Part shown: positions 9,001 through 15,554 of the stretch, one piece after another
How positions within the stretch are numbered: position 1 is the first letter of the stretch
Layout of the letters: every line of letters starts with the position of its first letter
Source of the DNA: Hymenobacter cheonanensis
Lineage (GTDB): Bacteria > Bacteroidota > Bacteroidia > Cytophagales > Hymenobacteraceae
Assembly: GCF_030581075.1 (NCBI RefSeq)
Contig: NZ_JAUQSW010000002.1
Span: forward strand, 186,001-250,000
DNA length: 64,000 nt
Reading direction: 5' to 3'
Position numbers and translations under genes: made by a program
Notes under the pieces: generated by a model
The model's input: the letters and a program-made list of their open reading frames with translations, nothing else
The model's database searches: none
What the model was told of the DNA's origin: nothing

Positions 9001-9420
9001 GCGGGTGCGAAAATCCAGCAGCAGGTCCACGGCCACGGCCGCAGTATTATCCGTAGCCCCGGCGGGCAGAAAGCCCAGCGCATTCGTGGCCGTGGGCTGG
9101 CTGGTGCCCTTTTGCACACCGCCGCTGGTGCCCGCCACAAAAGTGCTGCTAGAGAGGGTAGTGCGGGTGGCGCCCGGTATGCTGCCCGTGGCCAGCACCC
9201 CCACCGGCGCATAAGGCGCCGCGCCGGTGCCGCTGGTAAAGCCATCGCTCCAGGTGCTGATACCCGCAAAATTTTCGAAATAGTCGCCGTTGGCCAGCGC
9301 ATAAGGCGTTTGGGCCTGCCCGGGCCGCGCCGCCAGGCCTAGCAGCAGCAGCAAGCCCAGCAGTCGTTCCCAATAAGCCAGCCGGAGCAAGGCTACCGGC
9401 AAAAGGTAACGTTGATTCAT
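6046..9420 (-). CDS. Large secreted protein with T9SS sorting domain
   Basis: An exported protein of 1124 residues. An N-terminal signal peptide (hydrophobic run LLGLLLLLGLAA, cleavage near GQAQ at about 36) is followed by a region with jelly-roll character (about 45-255), an IPT/TIG Ig-like domain (about 256-340, PTITSLSPGSLAAGGG), and a long region rich in short Leu/Gly/Thr/Asn beta repeats (about 345-830) that is probably a beta-helix or repeated sandwich. Near 960-1050 is the PVALTAF...WRTATELNNAYFELERS segment typical of Bacteroidota secreted proteins. The last 75 residues (VYPNPATSQLTLLLP ... GTYLVQVG ... RRFVKL) are a type A T9SS C-terminal domain. It should cross the outer membrane through the T9SS whose gldKLMN genes lie at 59-64 kb. 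The ligand or role is unknown. Confidence 0.85.
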   Translation of the reverse strand: MNQRYLLPVALLRLAYWERLLGLLLLLGLAARPGQAQTPYALANGDYFENFAGISTWSDGFTSGTGAAPYAPVGVLATGSIPGATRTTLSSSTFVAGTSGGVQKGTSQPTATNALGFLPAGATDNTAAVAVDLLLDFRTREAGQLSFDWATLAAGNTAANAATNTRVSSLRVFASTDGSTFQELAGAAVLNKTNNTPNGTLSAYSSVAGVALPASFTNSATARLRFYVYNGDASASGSTGNRPKVLITNVGVTSLPLPTITSLSPGSLAAGGGGGTVLVNGLNFTPGSVVSYNGVGQATTYVSATQLQITLAAADVATQGNYPVTVANGTKVSNTVNLVVAGAYYTKATGNLNELSTYGTNPDGSGPAPTSFSTPAQVLHVNGAGRTIAGTWTVSGAGAKVVLDAGAGVVIPAAYNFTGPLDLGPATTFEVNTVGQQPGAQLGTLDASSTVVFAQADAYVVPVVAGPGYGSLVLRSAAKSLASGTFQVQRNLVLDNITGFGGTSLSLGGSLTLLGPVSFDASRRLALTTTNPNAQQTLSGNGVTLELLSLTTAAGTPGVALAASTNLLLGGPGGGGYALAAGSQLSVGANTLSFLPGGQASIGAGTGVLSLDPASVLVFNKTGPAPLGTLRVAVGFDVLAGLTLNASGGASPAANDLTLGSSLQVGGPLTLTSGQLTIGSNTLSLNGPVVTGTPGVAQFNGSTSSSLYFGGMGAIGTLAFAAGTGSSLNNLTLNHTAPDTVTARVVSTLTVYGQLTLNRGSLKFTDANRLIVNSAAANIGGGPVSYVNALTRPFVTNASSPTSSVAFPLGGGAGSYRPLTLTITGNTGTTYYTIRQTERGPTSRTDPATLKTVSDVRYFTITRESGSNVSVTSSTVNLTYGADDGVTNPPGLRVARTSPTDPTMWEDLGGTGSGNNTAGTVLSAAFANLGSGGDFVLAAAASVTGNPLPVALTAFGGQRQPDGTVLLTWRTATELNNAYFELERSRDGLTFGRVAQVPGQGSSNLPTSYRYLDPTAPVDQLYYRLRQVDATGQAAYSTVVAVGGAGAVAALGVYPNPATSQLTLLLPAAAVGQPVQVLDLSGRRVALPSGLYPTELDVSQLAAGTYLVQVGAGGAGLTRRFVKL

Positions 9421-9879
9421 AGCAAAGAAAGGATAAGAGTGAGGTAACCTGGCCAGCTGCTTCTTGCTATGCCCGTGCCGCTTACCCTACTGCCCCAGCC
9501 AGGGCCACACAGCTTTGGGGCACACGCACTACCCTAAAAGCCACTGCCTTGCGGCCGCCCTAGGGCAGCCGCAAGGCCTGTTGCGGCTTGCAGGCAAGGG
9601 CTTAAAAAAGAAGCTGGCTAAAATTAATCTCTTCCTCATGGGTGCACCCGAATTGCCTACCAATGCTCATGGTTTATATCCGGAAGCTGGGTCTTGCTGT
9701 GCCAGCGGGCACCCCATGCTTTCGGCGTTTTCTGAGCCTTGCCGGCGGCTTGAGCTATCAACTTCTGGTATTCAGCTACCTGAAATGCGCATTGGCATAA
9801 AAAAAGCGCAGGCAAAACCCCGCCTTATTCTAAATATCAAAAATTATGGTACCTTAACAAGCTTTTATTGTCTTTTACG
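9421..9879. other. Divergent intergenic region, about 460 bases
   Basis: This separates the divergent T9SS cargo gene (minus) and hybrid kinase (plus). It holds a near-palindrome at about 9548-9577 (CCTTGCGGC arms around a CCTAGG centre). From about 9780 to 9879 it is clearly more AT-rich than its surroundings, which fits a promoter region for the kinase. I see no open frame that looks like a real gene and no clear TAnnTTTG box. Confidence 0.4.
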
Positions 9880-12555
9880 ATGCCCGCGCAACGCAGTGGT
9901 CTTTTGCCGGCCCCTTCCGGGCAGCCAACCAACGAGGTTACCCGGGCGCGCGCGCCAAAGCCCGGGCAGACGCTGGCCGCCGCCAGGCACGAAGCCGACG
10001 CTACGCAGCTGCTGCTGGCGCAGAGCCTCGACGAGGCCCAGGTAGGCGTGCTCCTCGTAGATGCTACCCGGCACGTGCGGCTGGTCGGCGCGGCGCTGCC
10101 CGGCTTACTGGGCCTGGCGCAGCCACCGGCCTACTGGCAGGGCCAGCCCGCCGCGCGGCTCGAAGCCCAGCTGCGGGCTCAGCTAGCCGAGCCCACCGCC
10201 TTCGACCGCCTGCGGGCCCAGCCCGCCGGTAGCTACGTGGCGCTGGCCCGCCACCACCAGCCACCTATCGAGTTGAAAATAAGCCCCTTGCTGCCCGGCG
10301 CCGGGGGCGGGTACCTGCTGTGCGCCCGCCGGCCCGCCGGCACGCCCCTGCAAGCGCTGGCCAGCTGCGCCGACCCCAACCCCCACCCGGTGCTGCGCCT
10401 CTACCCCAGCGGCGAGGTGGCCTATGCCAACCCGGCCGCCAAGCGCCTGCTGCCCGAGCTGCCCGCGCCCTTGCCCGCCCCCTTGCGCGAGGCGCTGGCC
10501 CGGGCCCTGGCTACTGCCTGCACCGTGCAGGCAGACCTGGCGCTAGGGGCCGGCCAGCACTGGCAGGCCACCGTGGTGCCCGCCGCGGCGCTGGGCTACG
10601 CCGATGCGTACCTGCTGGAGGCCACCAGCCGCTACCACGCCGAGCAGCAGCTGGCCTTTATGCAGGCCGTGCTCGATACCCTGCCGGCGGTGGTATTTGT
10701 GCGCGATGCGCAGGGCAGCTTTCGGTTTCAGAACCAGGCCATGCGCACGCTCGTAGGCCGGGTGCCGGCCTGGCAGCCCCTGGCCCAGGCAGCGGCCGGC
10801 ACGCCGGCCGCGCCGGAGCGCCAGCCCCTTGCCCGCACCGATGCCGAGGCGCAGCGCACGAGCCAGGGGCGGCACGGCGAGGAGTGCCTCACGCTCGACT
10901 CGGGCGAGGTGCGCTGGCTTCAAACGGTGAGCTGCCCGCTGCCCGCCCCCGCTGGCGGCGAGCCGCTGCTGCTGGCCCTGGGCCTCGACATTACCGACCT
11001 GAAGCACACCCAGCACACGCTGGCGCAGGCCAAGGCGGCGGCCGAAACCGCCGCCCAGGCCCGCGAAGCCTTCCTGGCCAACATGAGCCACGAAATTCGA
11101 ACCCCGCTCAATGGGGTGCTGGGCATGGCCGAGCAGCTGGCTAAAACGCCGCTTACCAGCCAGCAGCAGCAGTTGCTGAGCATAGTGCGCACCTCGGGCC
11201 ACTTCCTGCTTCGGGTGCTGAACGATGTACTGGATATCAGCCACATAACCAGCGGTCGGCTGGAGCTGGAGCAGGCCCCATTTGAGTTTGGCCGGGTGGC
11301 CGGCGAGGCGCTGGCGCTGCTAGCCTGGCAGGCCAGCGAGAAGGGCCTCGACTTTAAGCTGATACCCGGCGGCCCGGCGGCGCCCTACCCCTGGGTGGTG
11401 GGCGACAGCCACCGCCTGAGCCAGGTGCTCGTTAACCTGGTCGGCAATGCCCTCAAGTTTACGCAGCGCGGCCACGTGCACGTGCGCAGCCAGGTGCTGG
11501 CCCAAACCGACGCCGACCTGACCCTGCGAGTGGAGGTGGCCGACAGCGGCCCGGGCATTGCGGCCGATAAGCTCGACGCGATTTTTGAGCTTTTTACCCA
11601 GGAAAGCCCCGCCATTCAGCGCCAGTACGGCGGCTCGGGCCTGGGCCTGAGCATTTGCCGGGCGCTGGTGCAGCGCATGGGCGGCACGCTGCACGTGGCC
11701 AGCCAGCCGGGCGTGGGCAGCACCTTTACGCTGGTGCTTACCCTGCCCAAGGCCTTGCCCACGCTGCGCCCGGCCGTGCCGGTGGCCGCCCCCAGCCGGG
11801 CCGGCAGCCTGGCTGGCCTGCGCGTGCTGCTGGTCGACGACAATGAGCTGAACCGCCACGTGGCGCGCTACCTGCTCGCGCACTGGGGCACCGCCCTGCA
11901 CGAAGCCCACGACGGCCCCGCGGCCCTGGCCCTGCTCGAAGCCCAGGCCTTCGACGTGGTGCTGCTGGATATTGAGATGCCGGGCCTAAGCGGGCTGGAG
12001 GTGCTGGCCCGCCTGCGCCAGCACCCCGACCCGCGCCGGGCCGCCACCCCGGCCATCGCCTTCACGGCCAATACCTTGCCGGCCGACACGGAGCGCTACC
12101 GGGCCGCCGGCTTTGCCGATTGCCTGCTCAAGCCCTTTGCCGAAGACGACCTGCATCGCCAGCTTAGTGCCTACCAGGCTGCGCCGCCCGTGGGCCTCGA
12201 CCTCACGTACCTGCGGGCGCAGGCGCAGGGCAACCAGGGTCTTATCACCAAGATTATCAACGCGTTTGTGCGCAGCACGCCGCCGCTGCTCCACGAGCTG
12301 CGCGCCGCCGCCGCCGCCAGCCAGTGGGAGGATGTGGCGCGGCTAGCCCACCACTTGCGCTCTACCATCCAGGTACTTGGTATTCAGCACGTAGCGGGCT
12401 GCCTGGCGGCCTTGCAGCCGCCACTGCCGGCCGGGCCGGGTGCCGCCGCCACCGCGTTTGGGCAGGCCGCGCAGCAGCTGGCCGACCACCTAGAAGCCGT
12501 GGTGCAGGCCCTCACCACCCACCTGCCCCACCCGGGCGCCGCGCCCGCCGGCTAG
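9880..12555 (+). CDS. Hybrid histidine kinase with receiver and HPt domains
   Basis: A phosphorelay kinase of 891 residues from the ATG at 9880; a TTG four codons earlier is possible but less likely. The first 250 residues are PAS-like and divergent. A second PAS lies at about 255-380 (AVLDTLPAVVFVRD ... LDITDLKHT). The HisKA domain has the phosphoacceptor His404 in ANMSHEIRTPLNG. The ATPase domain shows NLVGNALKFT, DSGPGIA and GGSGLGLSI. A receiver domain follows at about 645-765 with Asp697 in LLDIEMPGLSG and the lysine in LLKPF. The C-terminal HPt domain carries AHHLRSTIQVLG, with His824 as the likely phosphate carrier. All four phosphotransfer steps are thus in one protein, and the final acceptor is not identified. 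Its stop codon overlaps that of the convergent LytTR gene. Confidence 0.92.
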   Translation: MPAQRSGLLPAPSGQPTNEVTRARAPKPGQTLAAARHEADATQLLLAQSLDEAQVGVLLVDATRHVRLVGAALPGLLGLAQPPAYWQGQPAARLEAQLRAQLAEPTAFDRLRAQPAGSYVALARHHQPPIELKISPLLPGAGGGYLLCARRPAGTPLQALASCADPNPHPVLRLYPSGEVAYANPAAKRLLPELPAPLPAPLREALARALATACTVQADLALGAGQHWQATVVPAAALGYADAYLLEATSRYHAEQQLAFMQAVLDTLPAVVFVRDAQGSFRFQNQAMRTLVGRVPAWQPLAQAAAGTPAAPERQPLARTDAEAQRTSQGRHGEECLTLDSGEVRWLQTVSCPLPAPAGGEPLLLALGLDITDLKHTQHTLAQAKAAAETAAQAREAFLANMSHEIRTPLNGVLGMAEQLAKTPLTSQQQQLLSIVRTSGHFLLRVLNDVLDISHITSGRLELEQAPFEFGRVAGEALALLAWQASEKGLDFKLIPGGPAAPYPWVVGDSHRLSQVLVNLVGNALKFTQRGHVHVRSQVLAQTDADLTLRVEVADSGPGIAADKLDAIFELFTQESPAIQRQYGGSGLGLSICRALVQRMGGTLHVASQPGVGSTFTLVLTLPKALPTLRPAVPVAAPSRAGSLAGLRVLLVDDNELNRHVARYLLAHWGTALHEAHDGPAALALLEAQAFDVVLLDIEMPGLSGLEVLARLRQHPDPRRAATPAIAFTANTLPADTERYRAAGFADCLLKPFAEDDLHRQLSAYQAAPPVGLDLTYLRAQAQGNQGLITKIINAFVRSTPPLLHELRAAAAASQWEDVARLAHHLRSTIQVLGIQHVAGCLAALQPPLPAGPGAAATAFGQAAQQLADHLEAVVQALTTHLPHPGAAPAG

Positions 12556-13319
12556 AGGCTGCGCAGCGAGTGCAGCAGCTCATCCTGATACGACTTGGCC
12601 AGGGGTACTTCGTAGCCGGCCAGCGTAAGTATGTTATCCTCAATGCTATCGATGAGGCGGGTATTGATGATGTAGGAGCGGTGCACCCGGCGAAAGTGCG
12701 CAAACGGCAGCCGCTCGGCAATGCTCTTGAGCGTGTAGTGCACGATAAACTTTTGCCGGGCCGTCACCAGCACCGAATAAGTCGACATGGCCTCGATGTA
12801 GAGCACCTCGTCGAAGTTGAGCCGCACCAGCCGGTTGTTTACTTTCACAAACAGGTCGTTGCTTTCCGGCACCACCTCCGGGCCCGGGCCGTTGGATGGG
12901 GGTGCTTTGGGAGGCGGAGTAATGGCTAGGGCCGCCGCGCCCGGTGCGGGCTGCCCCAGCAGCCGGCGCACGGCCTCCTGAAAGCGCGGGTACTCCACGG
13001 GCTTCACCAGGTAGTCGGCCACGTGCAGGTCAAAGGCCTCGATGGCGAAGCTGCGGTGCCCGCTGATGATGATAACGGCCGGGTGGGGCCGGGGCAGTTG
13101 CCGCAGCAGCTCCATGCCCGACAGCTCGGGCATCTCCACATCGAGCAGCAGCATATTTATTTCGGGGTGGGCCCGCAAAAAGGCCAGCGCCGCCGGCGCG
13201 CTAGTAAAAGAGGCCACTAGCTGCAAGCCCTCGGTAAGCCCGACTAAATGCTCAGTCAAGTACACATCTATCTCGTTGTTATCAACGATAACGCAGGTGG
13301 CAGCGCGGGGGGCAGACAT
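12552..13319 (-). CDS. LytTR-family response regulator
   Basis: A 255-residue two-domain response regulator. The receiver domain (about 8-125) has VDNNE in the acidic pocket, the phosphorylation site Asp60 in LLLDVEMPELSG, and Lys in YLVKPVEYP. After a Pro/Ala linker, the LytTR DNA-binding domain spans about 155-255 (DEVLYIEAMSTYS, HFRRVHRSYIIN, the usual core). LytTR regulators usually pair with membrane histidine kinases, but the nearest kinase is the convergent cytoplasmic hybrid at 9880-12555. It is the last gene of a minus-strand run (PAS sensor, CZB-like protein, small membrane protein), 140 bases after the previous gene, so it could be the output of that group. This link is an inference. 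Confidence 0.9.
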   Translation of the reverse strand: MSAPRAATCVIVDNNEIDVYLTEHLVGLTEGLQLVASFTSAPAALAFLRAHPEINMLLLDVEMPELSGMELLRQLPRPHPAVIIISGHRSFAIEAFDLHVADYLVKPVEYPRFQEAVRRLLGQPAPGAAALAITPPPKAPPSNGPGPEVVPESNDLFVKVNNRLVRLNFDEVLYIEAMSTYSVLVTARQKFIVHYTLKSIAERLPFAHFRRVHRSYIINTRLIDSIEDNILTLAGYEVPLAKSYQDELLHSLRSL

Positions 13320-13420
13320 GGACCAGGGGAGTTAGCAGGCCGTAATATACAGGTTCATCCCCTACTCATGAACCCGGGGCCGGCCAGCTGCTGGCGCCAG
13401 GGCGCCCGGCCCCTGCCTAG

Positions 13421-13459
13421 CCGGGCGGCGCAAACGCGGCTTCCTGGGCGCCGCCGGGC
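13421..13459 (-). terminator. GC-rich hairpin after the small membrane-protein gene
   Basis: Imperfect 11-base arms (13421-13431 and 13448-13458) sit right against the stop of the 13460-13621 gene. It may partly uncouple the LytTR gene from the genes upstream. There is no T tract. Confidence 0.3.
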
Positions 13460-13621
13460 CTAGCGCGTGGCCTGGGTAGCCGGCAGGGCGCCGCCGTGGC
13501 TGGTGCGGGCCAGCAGGTACTGGTGCCGCCACAGCACCCACGCCAGGCCAATGGCCGCCGTGACGATGAGCAGCGTGTACACGATACGGTCTTGACGGAG
13601 AATGATTTCGGTGCGTTTCAT
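13460..13621 (-). CDS. 53-residue single-pass membrane protein
   Basis: A short open frame starting at an ATG (complement of 13619-13621) and ending in TAG. The protein begins MKRTEIILRQDRIVYTLL, has one hydrophobic stretch at about residues 15-31 (VYTLLIVTAAIGLAWVLW) and a short polar tail ending ATQATR. Positive charges before the hydrophobic segment predict a cytoplasmic N terminus. It lies 60 bases after the CZB-like gene and on the same strand, and the codon use matches neighbouring genes, which argues for a real gene. I do not recognise the family. A role as a membrane anchor or small regulator for the neighbouring sensor proteins is a guess. Confidence 0.6.
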   Translation of the reverse strand: MKRTEIILRQDRIVYTLLIVTAAIGLAWVLWRHQYLLARTSHGGALPATQATR

Positions 13622-13681
13622 AAGCGGGCGCATAGGGCAGGCCGCCTGCTAAACGTAGTAGCCCGCGCCGGGGTTGCCGGC

Positions 13682-14041
13682 CTAGTTGAGGCCCAGGCTG
13701 GCTTGCAGGCCCAGCAGCACAGCATCTATCTGGTCGGCAAACGAATTTATCTGGTCGAGGCCGGCGCGGGCCTCCTCAATCTGGCCCCGCTGGTAGCGGG
13801 CGGTGAGGTCCTGGCCGGTGCGCAGCATTTGCTGAAGCAGGCGCTCGGCCTCGCGCACCTCGGGCCGGGTGCCGTAGCTGGGCTTGAGCACGGTTTGCAC
13901 CCACTGGCCCAGCGGGCTTTCGGCGGGCGAAAAAAGGGCAGCATCAGCCTCGCGCACCCCGTACAGCACCGAGCGCAGCCGCGACTTGAACAACACCTGC
14001 TTGACGCGGGCCTGCTGAAAGTCGAAGAGGGAAAGTGCCAT
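13682..14041 (-). CDS. Divergent CZB-like (chemoreceptor zinc-binding fold) protein
   Basis: A 119-residue all-helical protein. Its pattern FKSRLRSVLYG ... SPLGQWVQ ... YGTRPEVREAERLLQQML follows the order of the CZB domain, normally W-K-x2-L...L.G, C-x-LGKW, Y...P...L...H-x2-FH. The known CZB zinc ligands (three His and one Cys) appear to be missing: no His precedes FKSRLR, the Cys position is Ser in SPLGQW, and the last His pair is replaced by LLQQM. If the family call is right, this is a metal-free version. It is a stand-alone domain, 62 bases downstream of a PAS-only sensor and upstream of a small membrane protein, which suggests a signalling role. Function is otherwise unknown. Confidence 0.5.
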   Translation of the reverse strand: MALSLFDFQQARVKQVLFKSRLRSVLYGVREADAALFSPAESPLGQWVQTVLKPSYGTRPEVREAERLLQQMLRTGQDLTARYQRGQIEEARAGLDQINSFADQIDAVLLGLQASLGLN

Positions 14042-14103
14042 GTGGAGAGGGAAGCGAAAAACTGGGGTAATGAGATAACTGGCAGCTGCCAGGGCACTTA
14101 GGG

Positions 14104-15408
14104 CTAGCTGGCGGCCCCCGGGCCGCCGGTGCCCCGGGCGCGCAGCTCGGCCAGTTCGGCCCGGGCGCGCACCAAGTCGGTTACTTCTACGGCAAAAACC
14201 ATGATGCCGGCCGGCTGGTTTTGCTCGGTAAACTGCTGCAAGGCCAAGTCTACGTAGACTTCCTGCAGCGGGGTGCCCGGCTGGCGCTCCAGGTCAACGC
14301 GCAGGGCGGGGTCGCGGAAGGGCTGGCCGGTGGCGTATACTTGGTTCAGTATCCCGATTAAGCCCTGCGCCGCCACCTCGGGCAGCGCCTCGGCAATGGC
14401 CCGGCCCAGCAGTTGGCGGTGCGGAAACACCTGCTGGTAGGCGGGGTTCACGAAGTCGTAGCGGTGCTCGGGCCCGCGCAAGATGGCGATGAGCGCGGGC
14501 ACTTCATTGAAAAGCTTGTCGTAGGTGCGGCGCTGGCTTTCGGCTCGCTGGTAGGTTTCGTAGGCCTGCTCGGCCAGGGCGGCCTGCTGCTCGTTGGCTT
14601 GCAGCAGCTCGGCCACCATCTGGCGCTGGGCGTGGATGTCGATGGCGCTGCCCACCCACATGGTAAGGTGGCCGTCGTCGGCCCGGCGGGGTGCCGCCTG
14701 AATCAAGACCCAGCGATACGCACCATCGTGGCGGCGCAGGCGGTACTCGTGCTGCAAGGGCTGGCCGCTGGCCAGGGCCTCGCGCCAGGCGGCCAGCAGC
14801 GTGGCCTGGTCGTCGGGGTGGGCCAGGTTGTGCCAGTCGCTGGCCTGTAGCTCGGGCAGGGTTTGGCCCGTGAAGGCCAGCCAGCGCGGGTTAAAGTAAT
14901 CGGGCTGGCCGGCGGGCGTATTCGTCCACACCATCACGGGCAGCGAATCCAGGATAAACTGGCTGCGCGCCTGGCTTTCGGCCAGGGCCTGGGCGGCCTC
15001 AGCTACCTGGCGGGTGGCCAGGGTTTGGGCCGTCACATCCTGGGGGCGCTGCAAAATGTATTCGAGCCGGCCCTGCTCATCGAAGAGCGGATAGTGGGTT
15101 ATCTGCCAGTAGCGCTCCTCGGTGCCGCCGCCCTGCTCGGCGGGGCGTTCGAGGTCGTAGCGCAGCAGCGGCATGGTGTGGGGCACCAGGTGCTGGCGCA
15201 CGTACTCGTGCGACTCGAATAATTCGCGCTGGCTTTCGGGCGCCGATGGATAAGCGGCAAAAATATTGTGCCCCACGGCCTGCTCGCGCGGCAGCAGCGA
15301 CACCTGCACGTGGGCATCGGAGTTGTCGGCCACCGTGCCATCGGGCAGCAGCAACAGCAGCGAGTCGGGCAATATTCGGAATAAGCGCTGATAATCAATA
15401 GTTTTCAT
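14104..15408 (-). CDS. PAS-only sensor protein (three PAS domains, no kinase)
   Basis: A 434-residue cytoplasmic protein with PAS domains at about 5-130, 148-268 and 300-420. The second is a PAS_3 type (HPDDQ, YRLRRHDGAYRW, IDIHAQRQ). The third is the same subfamily as in the kinase at 536 (LRGPEHRYDFVNPAY, LLGRAIAEALPE). A short coiled coil lies at about 265-300. The chain ends 15 residues after the last PAS (RARGTGGPGAAS) with no DHp, ATPase, GGDEF or HTH domain, so it must signal through partners. Candidates are the CZB-like and small membrane proteins immediately downstream on the same strand and the LytTR regulator beyond them. The intact end argues against simple truncation, although loss of a former kinase domain cannot be excluded. 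Confidence 0.8.
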   Translation of the reverse strand: MKTIDYQRLFRILPDSLLLLLPDGTVADNSDAHVQVSLLPREQAVGHNIFAAYPSAPESQRELFESHEYVRQHLVPHTMPLLRYDLERPAEQGGGTEERYWQITHYPLFDEQGRLEYILQRPQDVTAQTLATRQVAEAAQALAESQARSQFILDSLPVMVWTNTPAGQPDYFNPRWLAFTGQTLPELQASDWHNLAHPDDQATLLAAWREALASGQPLQHEYRLRRHDGAYRWVLIQAAPRRADDGHLTMWVGSAIDIHAQRQMVAELLQANEQQAALAEQAYETYQRAESQRRTYDKLFNEVPALIAILRGPEHRYDFVNPAYQQVFPHRQLLGRAIAEALPEVAAQGLIGILNQVYATGQPFRDPALRVDLERQPGTPLQEVYVDLALQQFTEQNQPAGIMVFAVEVTDLVRARAELAELRARGTGGPGAAS

Positions 15409-15514
15409 AAACCTGAATACTGTCCTCTATCAGCAAAAGAGCCCGATTGCCCGGCAAGATACGACGGGCCGCCGCCTGCCCGCCCCTCCGAATACTGGCT
15501 AGCGGCCCGAATGG

Positions 15515-15548
15515 TTGGGACACTGCCGGGCGGGCGCCAGTATCTTGC
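15515..15548 (+). promoter_or_regulatory. Possible Bacteroidota-type promoter of the glycosyltransferase gene
   Basis: A TTG at 15515-15517 and TATCTTGC at 15541-15548 (close to the TAnnTTTG -7 consensus) are 23 bases apart, slightly long. The -7 box ends 6 bases before the ATG, so the transcript would be leaderless or nearly so. Confidence 0.4.
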
Positions 15549-15554
15549 GGGCCT

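Noticed and set aside
13496..14101. A 201-residue plus-strand frame
   Set aside because: It lies antisense to the CZB-like and small membrane protein genes, which have better starts, spacing and composition.
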